Shown: one piece after another, positions 1 through 7,631 of the stretch
Position numbering within the stretch: position 1 is the stretch's first letter
How the letters are laid out: each line of letters begins with the position of its first letter
Assembly (NCBI RefSeq): GCF_000013405.1
Contig: NC_007759.1
Location: 2,791,001 to 2,855,000, forward strand
Source: Syntrophus aciditrophicus SB
GTDB lineage: Bacteria > Desulfobacterota > Syntrophia > Syntrophales > Syntrophaceae
Length of the DNA: 64,000 bases
Direction of reading: 5' to 3'
The notes under the pieces: generated by a model
Told to the model about the DNA's origin: nothing
The model's database searches: none
Seen by the model: only the letters and a program-made list of their open reading frames with translations
Position numbers and translations under genes: made by a program

Positions 1-832
1 CGCCCTCGGCAATGATATCCAGGGCGGCGGCGATATCCGTCACCATCGCGGTACCCACCAGGGCTACATTGCGCCGAAAGAGCGGATCCGGAATGAACCC
101 CGCTGTGGGACCCACGACGGCAACGGCGGCCTCCTTCGGAACGAGACGGAGAAGATGTTCGATTGTACCGTTGGCAACGGCCGCCCCGGTGAATACGGCA
201 GTCTCGCACTGCGCAATGGTTTCCGCCGTCTGTTCCGGGGACAGAAATTCACCGCAGGCCAACTCAACTTCAATTTGACTGTCCTTCTTCCGGTCAATGA
301 CCTTGATTTCGCTGACCCCCATTTTTTTAAAACGTTTCAGGAGAGGCACGATCGCCCCCACCATGCATACCCGCCGACCAGTAAACAGATGCGACACATC
401 CGACAGGTCATCGCTCTTCTCAAAGTCATAGCGCCCATCCTGGAAAAACGGCACGGAAAGCGCATTGATCGCGGCCAGGCGAATGACATCGGCAAAGGGA
501 CTGGGTATTTTACCGGAGATGACCACGTCGGCACTTTTTCCGCGAATGGCAGACGGGCTTCCTCTCAGGATGCGCCGGCTCGCATTCCTGATCGTTTCAG
601 GCGGGGTGTAGGCCACGCCTCCGCAGCCATTGGAAAGTTTGACGCCTGTAAAAAAAACGCCGACCACCAGTCTTTCGATGAACAGAGACTCGATGGCGCC
701 GCCATAATAATCCCGGAGAATATTTTCGGCTTCATTAAGGATCGATGCGGAATTTCCTCCGCCGGAAGGACCCCGCATGGCATCCCCTGCCGCGGTCTCG
801 TCATGATTGTTCAACGGTTCCAATGATTTCAT
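1..832 (-). CDS. DUF4213/DUF364 protein (putative heavy-metal chelation family), 3' end outside window
   Basis: I translated the minus strand from an ATG at 832-830. The frame stays open for 277 codons to the window edge, so the C-terminus is missing. The N-terminal half (about residues 35-110) has the DUF4213 pattern, with LVVGVFFTGVKLSNGCGGVA and an AIRGKSADVVISGKIPSPFA segment. The second half has the Rossmann-like DUF364 pattern, including VCMVGAIVPLLKRFKKMGV and VVGPTAGFIPDPLF. The family is thought to bind metal or a metal cofactor from structural work; its real substrate is unknown. An AGAGGA ribosome-binding site lies about ten bases before the ATG. Overlapping ORFs on both strands are shadows. 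The family call is recognition from memory; the reading frame is certain. Confidence 0.85.
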   Translation of the reverse strand, partial: MKSLEPLNNHDETAAGDAMRGPSGGGNSASILNEAENILRDYYGGAIESLFIERLVVGVFFTGVKLSNGCGGVAYTPPETIRNASRRILRGSPSAIRGKSADVVISGKIPSPFADVIRLAAINALSVPFFQDGRYDFEKSDDLSDVSHLFTGRRVCMVGAIVPLLKRFKKMGVSEIKVIDRKKDSQIEVELACGEFLSPEQTAETIAQCETAVFTGAAVANGTIEHLLRLVPKEAAVAVVGPTAGFIPDPLFRRNVALVGTAMVTDIAAALDIIAEG

Positions 833-916
833 AAACTTCAATCCTCTGATTTCGAGCAGAATTTGCGTATTGATTCCGGCCTTCTCGACCGGACCCGCCG
901 GTCATGCCTGATCCAG

Positions 917-940
917 ACATATGTTAATTTTTATATATGT
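917..940. promoter_or_regulatory. AT-rich inverted repeat, possible operator
   Basis: Outer arms ACATAT and ATATGT are perfectly inverted across an A/T-rich centre, so the whole 24 bases read nearly the same on both strands. The repeat sits just downstream of the predicted -10 box of the DUF364 gene, where a repressor would block transcription. The A/T alternation recalls metal- or molybdate-responsive operators, but no specific regulator can be assigned. Confidence 0.4.
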
Positions 941-949
941 TGCGGAAGG

Positions 950-976
950 CTTATATCACAAAATACATAATGTCAA
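950..976 (-). promoter_or_regulatory. Sigma-70-like promoter for the DUF364 gene
   Basis: On the minus strand a perfect -35 TTGACA (976-971) is followed after 15 bases by TATAAG (955-950). The spacing is shorter than the ideal 17. The 5' leader to the ATG at 832 would be about 110 bases. Confidence 0.45.
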
Positions 977-1121
977 GCCTGTACCTTGATTTTTTCATCA
1001 AGAAAAAAGTCGTCGTCCCGAACAAACTGGATCGCCGGGGATTGATTCTCTAATAAATCAGCAGCATTCAAGTTGATGGATATGTACAGGGAGCGCCGTC
1101 CGGAGGGCATAAACCAAACCG

Positions 1122-1631
1122 ATGAAATCACAGCAGGGCAAAACATCCATATCGCGCCACTTCCGTCCAAATTTGGACCTTCACCATTCACCATGGGTAG
1201 GACGTACGGCGGTAAAACTCACGGAACCGGCTGCGTCCACAGCTGTCAGGATGAACAGCTCAGTGCTCTTAATTAATGGCAGCAATGGTTGTCATGATTT
1301 GTTTCAGATTATTGGTCTGAAAGACAAGGACTTCGAATTATCGATCGATTACCGCGGCGGATGCTGGTTGGATGAAGATTATAAATCTACAGACGATAGT
1401 GTGAATGTTTGTATTGCGGATACTGGAGCTATAGGGGAAATTTTGCGAAAAAAAGAAGACTGCGTGTATTTTAACTCCCCGAAGGCTCCAGTCGGCAAAG
1501 TGGGAATGTCCTGGAAGATCGTGGGCTTTTACCTCCCTCCGTACGATATGATGGGAAAATGGAATGAGAAAGGGGGGGGGAATTCGGGGATAAAAAAAGC
1601 CTCCGGATTTCCGGAGGCTTTTATCGTTTGA
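1122..1631 (+). CDS. Unrecognised ORF, possibly frameshifted at a G tract
   Basis: An open frame of 169 codons that I cannot assign to a family. The part after the internal ATG at 1251 looks protein-like: mixed hydrophobic and charged residues, three cysteines, and a KAPVGKVGMSWKIVGFY stretch. The first 43 residues look less convincing, so 1251 is an alternative start, although neither start has a good ribosome-binding site. The region is richer in A/T than its neighbours. Near the end the frame crosses nine consecutive G bases (1572-1580) and then reads through a transcription terminator, which is abnormal. Losing one G would create a TAA stop at 1591-1593, just before the stem. It may be a phase-variable gene, a decayed gene or a chance ORF. 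Confidence 0.3.
   Translation: MKSQQGKTSISRHFRPNLDLHHSPWVGRTAVKLTEPAASTAVRMNSSVLLINGSNGCHDLFQIIGLKDKDFELSIDYRGGCWLDEDYKSTDDSVNVCIADTGAIGEILRKKEDCVYFNSPKAPVGKVGMSWKIVGFYLPPYDMMGKWNEKGGGNSGIKKASGFPEAFIV
1592..1622 (-). terminator. Rho-independent terminator of the FecR-OmpA operon, bidirectional
   Basis: A stem of about 12 base pairs (AAAAGCCTCCGG at 1595-1606 pairing with CCGGAGGCTTTT at 1611-1622) has a four-base loop. On the minus strand the stem is followed by seven T residues, so it should stop the OmpA-lipoprotein transcript about 110 bases after its stop codon. On the plus strand a shorter T run follows, so it could also end the ORF on that side. Confidence 0.85.
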
Positions 1632-1732
1632 GATGAGCGGTCTGAAACAGGCTGCCGCTGTCGCTGAATTTGCGGATGCTCTTTCAGAATCCTGAAGGCT
1701 CCAGCCCGGCTTCCTTTTCTGCCTTATCGACG

Positions 1733-2347
1733 CTAACGGACGATTACTTCAACCCGTCTGTTCCTCGGTTCCGCAACCCCTTCCGCGGTTTTCACGAGGG
1801 GATTGGCTTCCCCGTGATAATCCAACTCGATGGCATCAGGATGTACACCTTTCACAACAAGGTATTTCTTGACACTCAAGGCTCGTTTTCGGGAAAGAAT
1901 ATAGTTTTTCTCGTCCGTCCCCACCCTGTCCGTATGGCCGATAACGCTGATATCCTCTGATTGCCGGGAACTGATGGCTTCATGAGCGGAATTGAGAACC
2001 TTCAGCGACGGTATGTTCAACTCGAAGCTGTTGGTTTTGAAATACAGGATGAAGGTCAAAGGCTTTTCCGGAAGCGCGGCGAGGACGTCCCCGAAAATCC
2101 GATGGATCTCCTTATCATCCATCACGGAGGCCGGGGATACAGGAGCTGTGGCTTCGTCATGGACTTCCGCCATCTGTCCCGCCTGTGTCATGATTTGTGC
2201 TCCACCCTTATTCTGAACGGTGATTTCCCCTACTTTTCCATCAGGGTCGGGGATGAGAATGACCCGGGTTCTGTGGGCAGGCGCGCAGGCAGCGAAAGAA
2301 AGCAGCATGAATGCACTGGCCAGAAGAATCAGGGATGAGAATTTCAT
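1733..2347 (-). CDS. OmpA-family lipoprotein
   Basis: A 204-residue protein with a type II signal peptide ending in the lipobox LSFAAC, so it should be lipid-anchored, probably in the outer membrane. The C-terminal half (about residues 95-204) is an OmpA/Pal peptidoglycan-binding domain with the VIGHTDRVGTDEKNYILSRK motif and a terminal RNRRVEVIVR. The middle is a short linker without a recognised domain. Its ATG overlaps the stop of the upstream FecR gene by four bases (ATGA), so the two are translationally coupled. The likely role is tethering a surface or periplasmic FecR-domain partner to the cell wall; this role is inferred from the pairing. Confidence 0.9.
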   Translation of the reverse strand: MKFSSLILLASAFMLLSFAACAPAHRTRVILIPDPDGKVGEITVQNKGGAQIMTQAGQMAEVHDEATAPVSPASVMDDKEIHRIFGDVLAALPEKPLTFILYFKTNSFELNIPSLKVLNSAHEAISSRQSEDISVIGHTDRVGTDEKNYILSRKRALSVKKYLVVKGVHPDAIELDYHGEANPLVKTAEGVAEPRNRRVEVIVR

Positions 2348-2799
2348 TTTTTGTCCGCCCCTTCGACCTGCACCAGGAAGTGTGTTCCCCGAATGCCGAT
2401 GGTCGCCGCGGGCGTTTCAAAGCGTACGGACGCCGGGGAAAGTTTCGCGATAACGCCTGAAAGGTAGGCAGCGGTTCCTCGGAACATCCGGGTCACAATG
2501 GAAAGTTTTCCCTGAGACGGGGCGAAGAGAAATTCATCAACGGCAATCTCACTTCGGGGTCCGAGAGAAAGGGTGGTGTTATCCCTGAAGATGACGCCCA
2601 TTGTTCCATCGGGACCGGTCCTGAGAAGATCGCCGGGATAAATCCTGTCGTGTTGTTTTACCTGGATCGCCTGCTGCTGCCTCACAATAAACGCCGTTCC
2701 CTTGAAAGTCTTGACTCTCGCTGCTTCGCCTTCAGCAACGGCCATGGCCGGCGTACTGAGAAGCAAGATTAAACAGAATACGCAAACAAAGTACCTCAT
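2344..2799 (-). CDS. Secreted FecR-domain protein
   Basis: A protein of about 151 residues with a Sec signal peptide (MRYFVCVFCLILLLSTPAMA) followed by a complete FecR domain. Visible hallmarks are the RIYPGDLLRTGPDGTMGVIF strand and ETPAATIGIRGTHFLV. The start at 2799 is preferred because AAGGGG lies eight bases before it; an upstream TTG at 2805 is badly spaced. Classical FecR proteins are anti-sigma factors with a cytoplasmic N-terminus, which this one lacks, and no ECF sigma gene is nearby. It is therefore likely a secreted, non-signalling member of the family. It is first in a two-gene operon with the OmpA lipoprotein. Confidence 0.87.
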   Translation of the reverse strand: MRYFVCVFCLILLLSTPAMAVAEGEAARVKTFKGTAFIVRQQQAIQVKQHDRIYPGDLLRTGPDGTMGVIFRDNTTLSLGPRSEIAVDEFLFAPSQGKLSIVTRMFRGTAAYLSGVIAKLSPASVRFETPAATIGIRGTHFLVQVEGADKK

Positions 2800-3221
2800 G
2801 GACAATTCCCCTTCGACCTTTGCAATCTGCTAAAAACTTGCCTTACTTTAAAAAGTACAGGAAGAATACCGCACGAGACCAACAATGAACAGATATGAGA
2901 CGTCGCAGGAAGTAGAAGAATTTGCATTCTGTTATCAAGATGTTATCCCCTTGGGACAGAATTGCCCTTACGGGGAAATACCTTAACCATTCAGAAAGTT
3001 CGCAATCTTTTTATATCAGCGAAAAATAAAAAGCAAACAATTTTAATTTCATACTGAAAAAATTGATAAAGTTTTACCTGGAAGGATACCATTTTTTTCT
3101 CTTTTATAACTCCAGAACAGAGTCTATCCAGTTTACCGATGTATTGCTTGCAAAAGGATTCGGGGGCGTATAGACTTCCCTGCGCAATGACATAAGAGGT
3201 AAAATAGAGGTAAAACCCTGT
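2800..3221. other. Intergenic region between divergent FecR operon and dgt
   Basis: No convincing gene lies here. The region is A/T-rich and must hold promoters in both directions, but I see no textbook pair of boxes. Just before dgt the 11-base unit AGAGGTAAAAT/C occurs twice in tandem (3195-3216), giving two AGAGGT ribosome-binding-like motifs. Confidence 0.5.
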
Positions 3222-4424
3222 ATGACAGCCCGGGAATTTCTTGAAGCAACGGAAAAGGAAAAGCTTGCCCCCTACGCGACGCGGAGCGCCGACAGCGCGG
3301 GACGGACGCTTCACGGCGATGAACCTGACGATTACCGCACCTGCTTTCAGCGGGACCGGGATCGCATCCTCTACTCCAAGGTCTTCAAGGATCTTCAACA
3401 CAAAACCCAGGTTTTTCTGATCAATGAGGGAGATTTTTACCGGACGCGTCTCACCCATACCCTGGAAGTGGCCCAGCACGCAAGGACTTTCGCCCGCGCC
3501 CTGCGTCTCAACGAAGACCTCTGTGAAGCCATCGCCTACGCCCACGATCTCGGGCATCCCCCTTTCGGTCACTCCGGCGAGGAAACCCTGAACGACCTGC
3601 TGAAGGATGACGGCGGCTTTGAACATAACATCCAGAGTCTCCGGGTTGTGGATTTTCTGGAAAAGCGATATCAGCGCTACGACGGCCTGAATCTCTGTTT
3701 CGAGACCCGGGAGGGGATCGCCCGCCATAATACAACCCACGATCATCCCGACACGCCTCCGGAATTTCAGAATTATTCCCAGGCATCCCTGGAAGCCCAG
3801 GTCGTCAACATCGCCGACCCCCTGGCCTACTGCGCCCACGATCTGGAAGACGCCCTCAACGCCGGTTATCTGCGCATGAAGGACCTGCGCAACATGGAAA
3901 ATCCCCTGGTCAGGCGCGTTTTCGAACGCTGCAGTTCCAGGTATCCCGACTTCCTCAAAGCCGATACGGTTCTCCAGTCCCGCATCCTTGTCCGGACGCT
4001 GATTGAAGAAGCCAACATCGCCGTTATCAGGCAGACATCCAGAAATATCGAGCTTTACGGAATTTCATCGGTCGAAGAGGCTCGGAGCCTCCCCGAAGAC
4101 GTCGTGGCCGCGCCCGCCGGGGTCTGGAAAAACTTTGACGCCCTCAAGGCTTATCTGTTTGAAAATGTCTATCGGAAACCACAGGTGTGCATCATGAATG
4201 AAAAGGGGAAGCTCATCATCCGGAGAATCTTTCATCACCTGGAAAAACGCCCGGAAATGCTGCCCGGAATATTCAAGACCCGGTTTGACGAGGCGGCGGA
4301 TTCCTCCGGAAAACGACGGGTGCTGGCGGATTATATATCCGGCATGACGGACCGTTACGTCATGGATCTGTACATGATGATGTTTGAACCCTATGAAAAG
4401 GTCATGTTTGAATTCCGGGAATAA
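3222..4424 (+). CDS. dgt: Deoxyguanosinetriphosphate triphosphohydrolase-like protein (HD superfamily)
   Basis: A 400-residue HD-domain enzyme that hydrolyses a deoxynucleoside triphosphate to nucleoside and triphosphate, controlling dNTP pools. The N-terminal RTCFQRDRDRILYSKVFKDL and the KTQVFLINEGDFYRTRLTHT segment are typical of bacterial dNTPases. Metal ligands are visible: His79 (RLTHTLEV), the His108-Asp109 pair (AYAHDLGHPPFGHSG), and a later Asp in VNIADPLAYCAHDLED. Length fits the shorter dGTPase subfamily. The substrate could be dGTP or several dNTPs. The stop overlaps the following cupin start (TAATG), so the pair is an operon. Confidence 0.92.
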   Translation: MTAREFLEATEKEKLAPYATRSADSAGRTLHGDEPDDYRTCFQRDRDRILYSKVFKDLQHKTQVFLINEGDFYRTRLTHTLEVAQHARTFARALRLNEDLCEAIAYAHDLGHPPFGHSGEETLNDLLKDDGGFEHNIQSLRVVDFLEKRYQRYDGLNLCFETREGIARHNTTHDHPDTPPEFQNYSQASLEAQVVNIADPLAYCAHDLEDALNAGYLRMKDLRNMENPLVRRVFERCSSRYPDFLKADTVLQSRILVRTLIEEANIAVIRQTSRNIELYGISSVEEARSLPEDVVAAPAGVWKNFDALKAYLFENVYRKPQVCIMNEKGKLIIRRIFHHLEKRPEMLPGIFKTRFDEAADSSGKRRVLADYISGMTDRYVMDLYMMMFEPYEKVMFEFRE

Positions 4425-4759
4425 TGGCAGATATTACAGTCAAGAATCTTTTTGACGGGATTCCGGAGTCTCTCGCGGAGGAAAAAATCGACGGACTCCT
4501 GGAAACATCCGCCTTCCGGGTTGAACGGATCGTATCCCGGGGACAGGCCTCGCCCCCGGGATACTGGTATGATCAGGAGGAGCAGGAGTGGGTTCTGCTC
4601 CTCAGCGGAAGTGCGGGATTGAAATTTTTTGGACAGGATGCCTTGACCATTCTGAAGCCGGGAGATTCTCTTTTGATTCCCGCGCATGCCCGGCACCGGG
4701 TGGAATGGACCGACCCGGCGCAGGATACGGTCTGGCTGGCTTTCTTTTTTTCCGGCTAA
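4424..4759 (+). CDS. Small cupin-domain protein
   Basis: A 111-residue single cupin. The second half has the barrel pattern LLLSGSAGLKFFGQ, then LTILKPGDSLLIPAHARHRVEWTD, containing the conserved G-D-x-x-x-I-P-x-x-x-x-H motif. Members often bind a metal and small molecules, but no substrate can be named. It starts one base inside the dgt stop codon and converges with the Tim44-like gene on the other strand; the 3' ends overlap by four bases. Confidence 0.85.
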   Translation: MADITVKNLFDGIPESLAEEKIDGLLETSAFRVERIVSRGQASPPGYWYDQEEQEWVLLLSGSAGLKFFGQDALTILKPGDSLLIPAHARHRVEWTDPAQDTVWLAFFFSG

Positions 4760-5739
4760 CTTTCCTGATTGACGGCGGAAAGCCGCCAGGGATTGTTGCC
4801 CGTCGGCCGGGTGAATGTCCAGAATTCCACAAACTTAACGGGTTCCGTTCTGCTTCCGGAAACCACTTCTCCCGATGCCTCATCGATCGTATAATCCAGC
4901 AGGTTGGCATAAAACTTCACGGTAATAAAGTCCTGCCCACCCTCCTGCCAGGCTTCGGTAATATCCACGGAACGGACGGCAATGTTGTCCAGCTTGTTGA
5001 TTCTCTTTTTCGCGCGCAGCGTTTCAGCATCCTGTTGAATCGTTTTGCAGACCTCATCGGTCAACAGATTCCGGACGCCGGACATGTCCCGACCGGCCCA
5101 GGCACCCTGAATCTGGAAGAAGTGATCGAGAACGGAATCCTTGAAGCGCCTTTCATCGAACTGATAATCCATCTGCCGGATGGCATCCAGCCCGCCACCG
5201 CCTTCATAGCCTGATGCGGGCGGAATGTCCTGAATCGGGGGGGCATAGGAACCGGGATTGAAGGCGTCCCTGTTCGCCATGCCGCCGTAGGCCATTGGGG
5301 AACTCATGGCGGTCGCCGCCTGCCGCCGCTTCTTGAGAAACCAGTAAATTCCATACAGAATGGCGCCGATCAGCAGGATATCCATCAGACCGATTCCCCC
5401 ACCCAGACCGCCTGCGCCGCCGAATCCCAGACTGCGGAAAAGAAATGCGCCGGCCATGCCGCCCAAAACGCCCCCGGCGAGACTTCTCATGAAACTGCCA
5501 CCAGGCTGTGATTGTGTCGTGTTGTAGGGTGAAGGTCGGGAAGGGGTGTTATAGGATCGTGAGTCCTGATAGGAACGGGACGGAGAGCCTGGCGAACTGC
5601 TGAAGGAACGGGATCCACGGCTTCCGAAAGACCGTCCGCCACCGACGCGCGCTTCGGCCTCCAGCGAAACGAAATAGAACATTGCAAAGAACACGGCAAG
5701 AAGAATGAGCCCCTTTTTCCTATTACTGCAACTATTCAT
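4756..5739 (-). CDS. Tim44-like domain membrane protein
   Basis: Start chosen at 5739, where GGAGGACTAAG precedes the ATG; a longer frame from 5772 has no such site. An N-terminal hydrophobic signal (KKGLILLAVFFAMFYFVSLE) is followed by a low-complexity Gly/Ser/Arg linker. Then come one or two membrane-spanning glycine-rich segments (GGVLGGMAGAFLFRSLGFGG and MDILLIGAILYGIYWFLKKR). The C-terminal 150 residues are a Tim44-like/MlaC-type fold with the FFQIQGAWAGRDMSGVRNLL core. Bacterial relatives are anchored in the inner membrane with unknown function. It is monocistronic, with its own promoter. Confidence 0.88.
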   Translation of the reverse strand: MNSCSNRKKGLILLAVFFAMFYFVSLEAEARVGGGRSFGSRGSRSFSSSPGSPSRSYQDSRSYNTPSRPSPYNTTQSQPGGSFMRSLAGGVLGGMAGAFLFRSLGFGGAGGLGGGIGLMDILLIGAILYGIYWFLKKRRQAATAMSSPMAYGGMANRDAFNPGSYAPPIQDIPPASGYEGGGGLDAIRQMDYQFDERRFKDSVLDHFFQIQGAWAGRDMSGVRNLLTDEVCKTIQQDAETLRAKKRINKLDNIAVRSVDITEAWQEGGQDFITVKFYANLLDYTIDEASGEVVSGSRTEPVKFVEFWTFTRPTGNNPWRLSAVNQES

Positions 5740-5763
5740 CTTAGTCCTCCTTTTTCTTTCCCT

Positions 5764-5778
5764 CCGGAACAATTCCGG
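5764..5778. promoter_or_regulatory. Perfect 6+6 palindrome in the leader of the Tim44-like gene
   Basis: CCGGAA and TTCCGG are exactly inverted around a CAA centre. The element falls a few bases downstream of the predicted transcription start of the Tim44-like gene, so it could be an operator or a small RNA hairpin. No regulator is suggested by the neighbourhood. Confidence 0.3.
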
Positions 5779-5788
5779 ATTGCCCTGA

Positions 5789-5815
5789 ATAGTATTTCTT
5801 TCTCGAGCTTGTCAA
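5789..5815 (-). promoter_or_regulatory. Sigma-70-like promoter for the Tim44-like gene
   Basis: On the minus strand TTGACA (5815-5810) is followed after 15 bases by TACTAT (5794-5789). Both boxes are near consensus, although the spacing is short. It lies between malQ and the Tim44-like gene, implying separate transcription of the latter. Confidence 0.4.
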
Positions 5816-5869
5816 CACCTTTCCCCTTACACGCTCCAAGAACGCGAAAAGATACGGCAATTCCTCTAC

Positions 5870-7375
5870 TCACAGACGGCCGTAAAGTTCCGTCATCTCC
5901 CGAAGCCGCTGAATAATCTCCGGGGTCAGGGATTCCGGAAGAAACCGCCATTGCCAGTTCCCCCCGAGCCTTCCCGGCAGGTTCATCCTTGCCTTTTCAT
6001 CAAGGCCCAGAATGTCCTGCAGGGGGAAAATGACCAGTTGCGCCACGCTCATCATGGCCAGCCGAATCACAGCCCAGTGCACATGGGAAACCGTCACCCG
6101 GTGTCCCAGATAGCGAAACAGCCGCTTTTTGTCCTGACGCGTCGCTTCTCTGCTGAACCAGCCCCGGACCGTATTCAGATCATGTGTTCCGGTGTAAGCG
6201 ATTGTATTTTGAGGAAAATTATGAGGCGCGCAGGGGTTGTCCGGCAGCGAATCGTCAAAGGCGAAAAGTACCGGCCTCATTCCCGGAATTTCATAGCGGG
6301 TCATGATTTCCCGCATATCCGCGGAGGTCGCACCCAGATCCTCAGCGATGATGGGCAGACAGGGGAAGGTTTTGAAGAGCTGCCGGAAAAAATCTTCCGC
6401 CGGCGCTTTTTTCCACTGACCGTTGACTGCCGTTTTTTCTCCGGCCGGCACCTCCCAATAGGAAATAAACCCCCGAAAATGGTCAATCCGCAAAAAATCG
6501 CAGCATTGAAAGCCCTGACGGAGACGGTTCATCCACCAGAAATAGCCGGTTTCCTTTAAGATGTCCCACCGATAAACAGGGTTTCCCCAGAGCTGGCCTG
6601 TTCGGGAAAAGAGATCGGGAGGCACGCCGCTTACGGCCAGGGGTTTTTTTTCTTCCGAAAGTTTGAAAAGCTCCGGATGAGCCCAGACATCCGCACTGTC
6701 ATAGGCCACATAGATCGGCAGGTCTCCAATCAGATGGATTCGCTTCCGGCGGCAGTATTCTTTCAGGGAAAGCCACTGCCGGAAGAAAAGATATTGAAGA
6801 AATTTCTCCCTGGCGATGGGCAGGGCCAGTTTTTTTCTGATTTTCTTCAGCGACGCCGGCTTTCGGTCCCGCAGTTCCGGCGGCCAGGTCTGCCAGGTCC
6901 CGTAGGGGAATTCCCTTTTCAGCGCCGCAAAGAGTGCGTGATCGTCAAGCCAGAAGGCCTGCTCTTCGCAGAAGTCCGTCCAGCGACCACTGCGCACCCT
7001 GCCCCGACTCCGAAACCGTTCAAAGGCCAGGCCGAACAGGCGCTCTTTGAACGCCGCCGCCTGTTCATAATCTACAGGATCTGAAGAAAAGCACGGCGCC
7101 TCCTCAAGTTCCGTCAGGGTCAGCAGACCGTCCCGGCACAGAAATTCCGGACTGATCAGCAGGGGATTGCCGGCAAAGGCGGAATAGCTGCTGTATGGAG
7201 AATGTCTGTGAATGGCAAGCGTGGGAGAGAGAGGAAGGACCTCCCAGAAACTCTGGCCGGCTTCGGCGAGGAAATCGGCAAACCGGTACGCCTCGCCGCC
7301 CAGATCGCCGATCCCGTAAGGCGAAGGCAGGGATGTCACATGGAGCAGGATGCCGCTTCCTCTTTGCTTGATCAT
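5870..7375 (-). CDS. malQ: 4-alpha-glucanotransferase (amylomaltase, GH77)
   Basis: A 501-residue enzyme, full length for the family, that moves maltodextrin segments between glucans in glycogen or maltodextrin metabolism in the cytoplasm. The N-terminus RGSGILLHVTSLPSPYGIGD is the GH77 signature. Catalytic segments are visible: FLRIDHFRGFISYWEVPAGE with the nucleophile Asp, PIIAEDLGATSADM with the acid/base Glu, and AYTGTHDLNTVRGWF with the third Asp. It begins at an ATG close to the amino-terminal signature. No other glycogen genes are next to it; a link to glucose-1-phosphate supply for the trehalose and glucosylglycerate genes further right is only a guess. Confidence 0.95.
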   Translation of the reverse strand: MIKQRGSGILLHVTSLPSPYGIGDLGGEAYRFADFLAEAGQSFWEVLPLSPTLAIHRHSPYSSYSAFAGNPLLISPEFLCRDGLLTLTELEEAPCFSSDPVDYEQAAAFKERLFGLAFERFRSRGRVRSGRWTDFCEEQAFWLDDHALFAALKREFPYGTWQTWPPELRDRKPASLKKIRKKLALPIAREKFLQYLFFRQWLSLKEYCRRKRIHLIGDLPIYVAYDSADVWAHPELFKLSEEKKPLAVSGVPPDLFSRTGQLWGNPVYRWDILKETGYFWWMNRLRQGFQCCDFLRIDHFRGFISYWEVPAGEKTAVNGQWKKAPAEDFFRQLFKTFPCLPIIAEDLGATSADMREIMTRYEIPGMRPVLFAFDDSLPDNPCAPHNFPQNTIAYTGTHDLNTVRGWFSREATRQDKKRLFRYLGHRVTVSHVHWAVIRLAMMSVAQLVIFPLQDILGLDEKARMNLPGRLGGNWQWRFLPESLTPEIIQRLREMTELYGRL

Positions 7376-7518
7376 ATCCGGCTGTCAACCTCCTCTTGCT
7401 GTTTTTGTCCTGATGGATATGTATCTAAAAGATTTTTTCTCCTTTCGTCAATACCTCACTCTGTACGCTTTATTTTCCAGAAAGGAATACAAAGGGCGCT
7501 TCCATAACAAATCGTTAT

Positions 7519-7547
7519 TTGACATCCGCATGCAGGTTCAATATTTT
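7519..7547 (+). promoter_or_regulatory. Consensus sigma-70 promoter for the cysteine desulfurase gene
   Basis: TTGACA at 7519-7524 and TATTTT at 7542-7547 are separated by exactly 17 bases. This leaves a leader of about 78 bases before the ATG at 7632. Confidence 0.6.
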
Positions 7548-7631
7548 ACAGGGCATAAAAAAAGCCCCCTTGATCATCCGGAATAACAAACATCCCGTTA
7601 CTTTCGGAAAGCGGTTTCAGGAAAGGACTCA

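Noticed and set aside
155-826. Plus-strand ORF of 223 codons at the left edge
   Set aside because: The minus-strand frame is continuous, matches DUF4213/DUF364 and has a start with a ribosome-binding site; the plus frame is a shadow rich in Arg/His.
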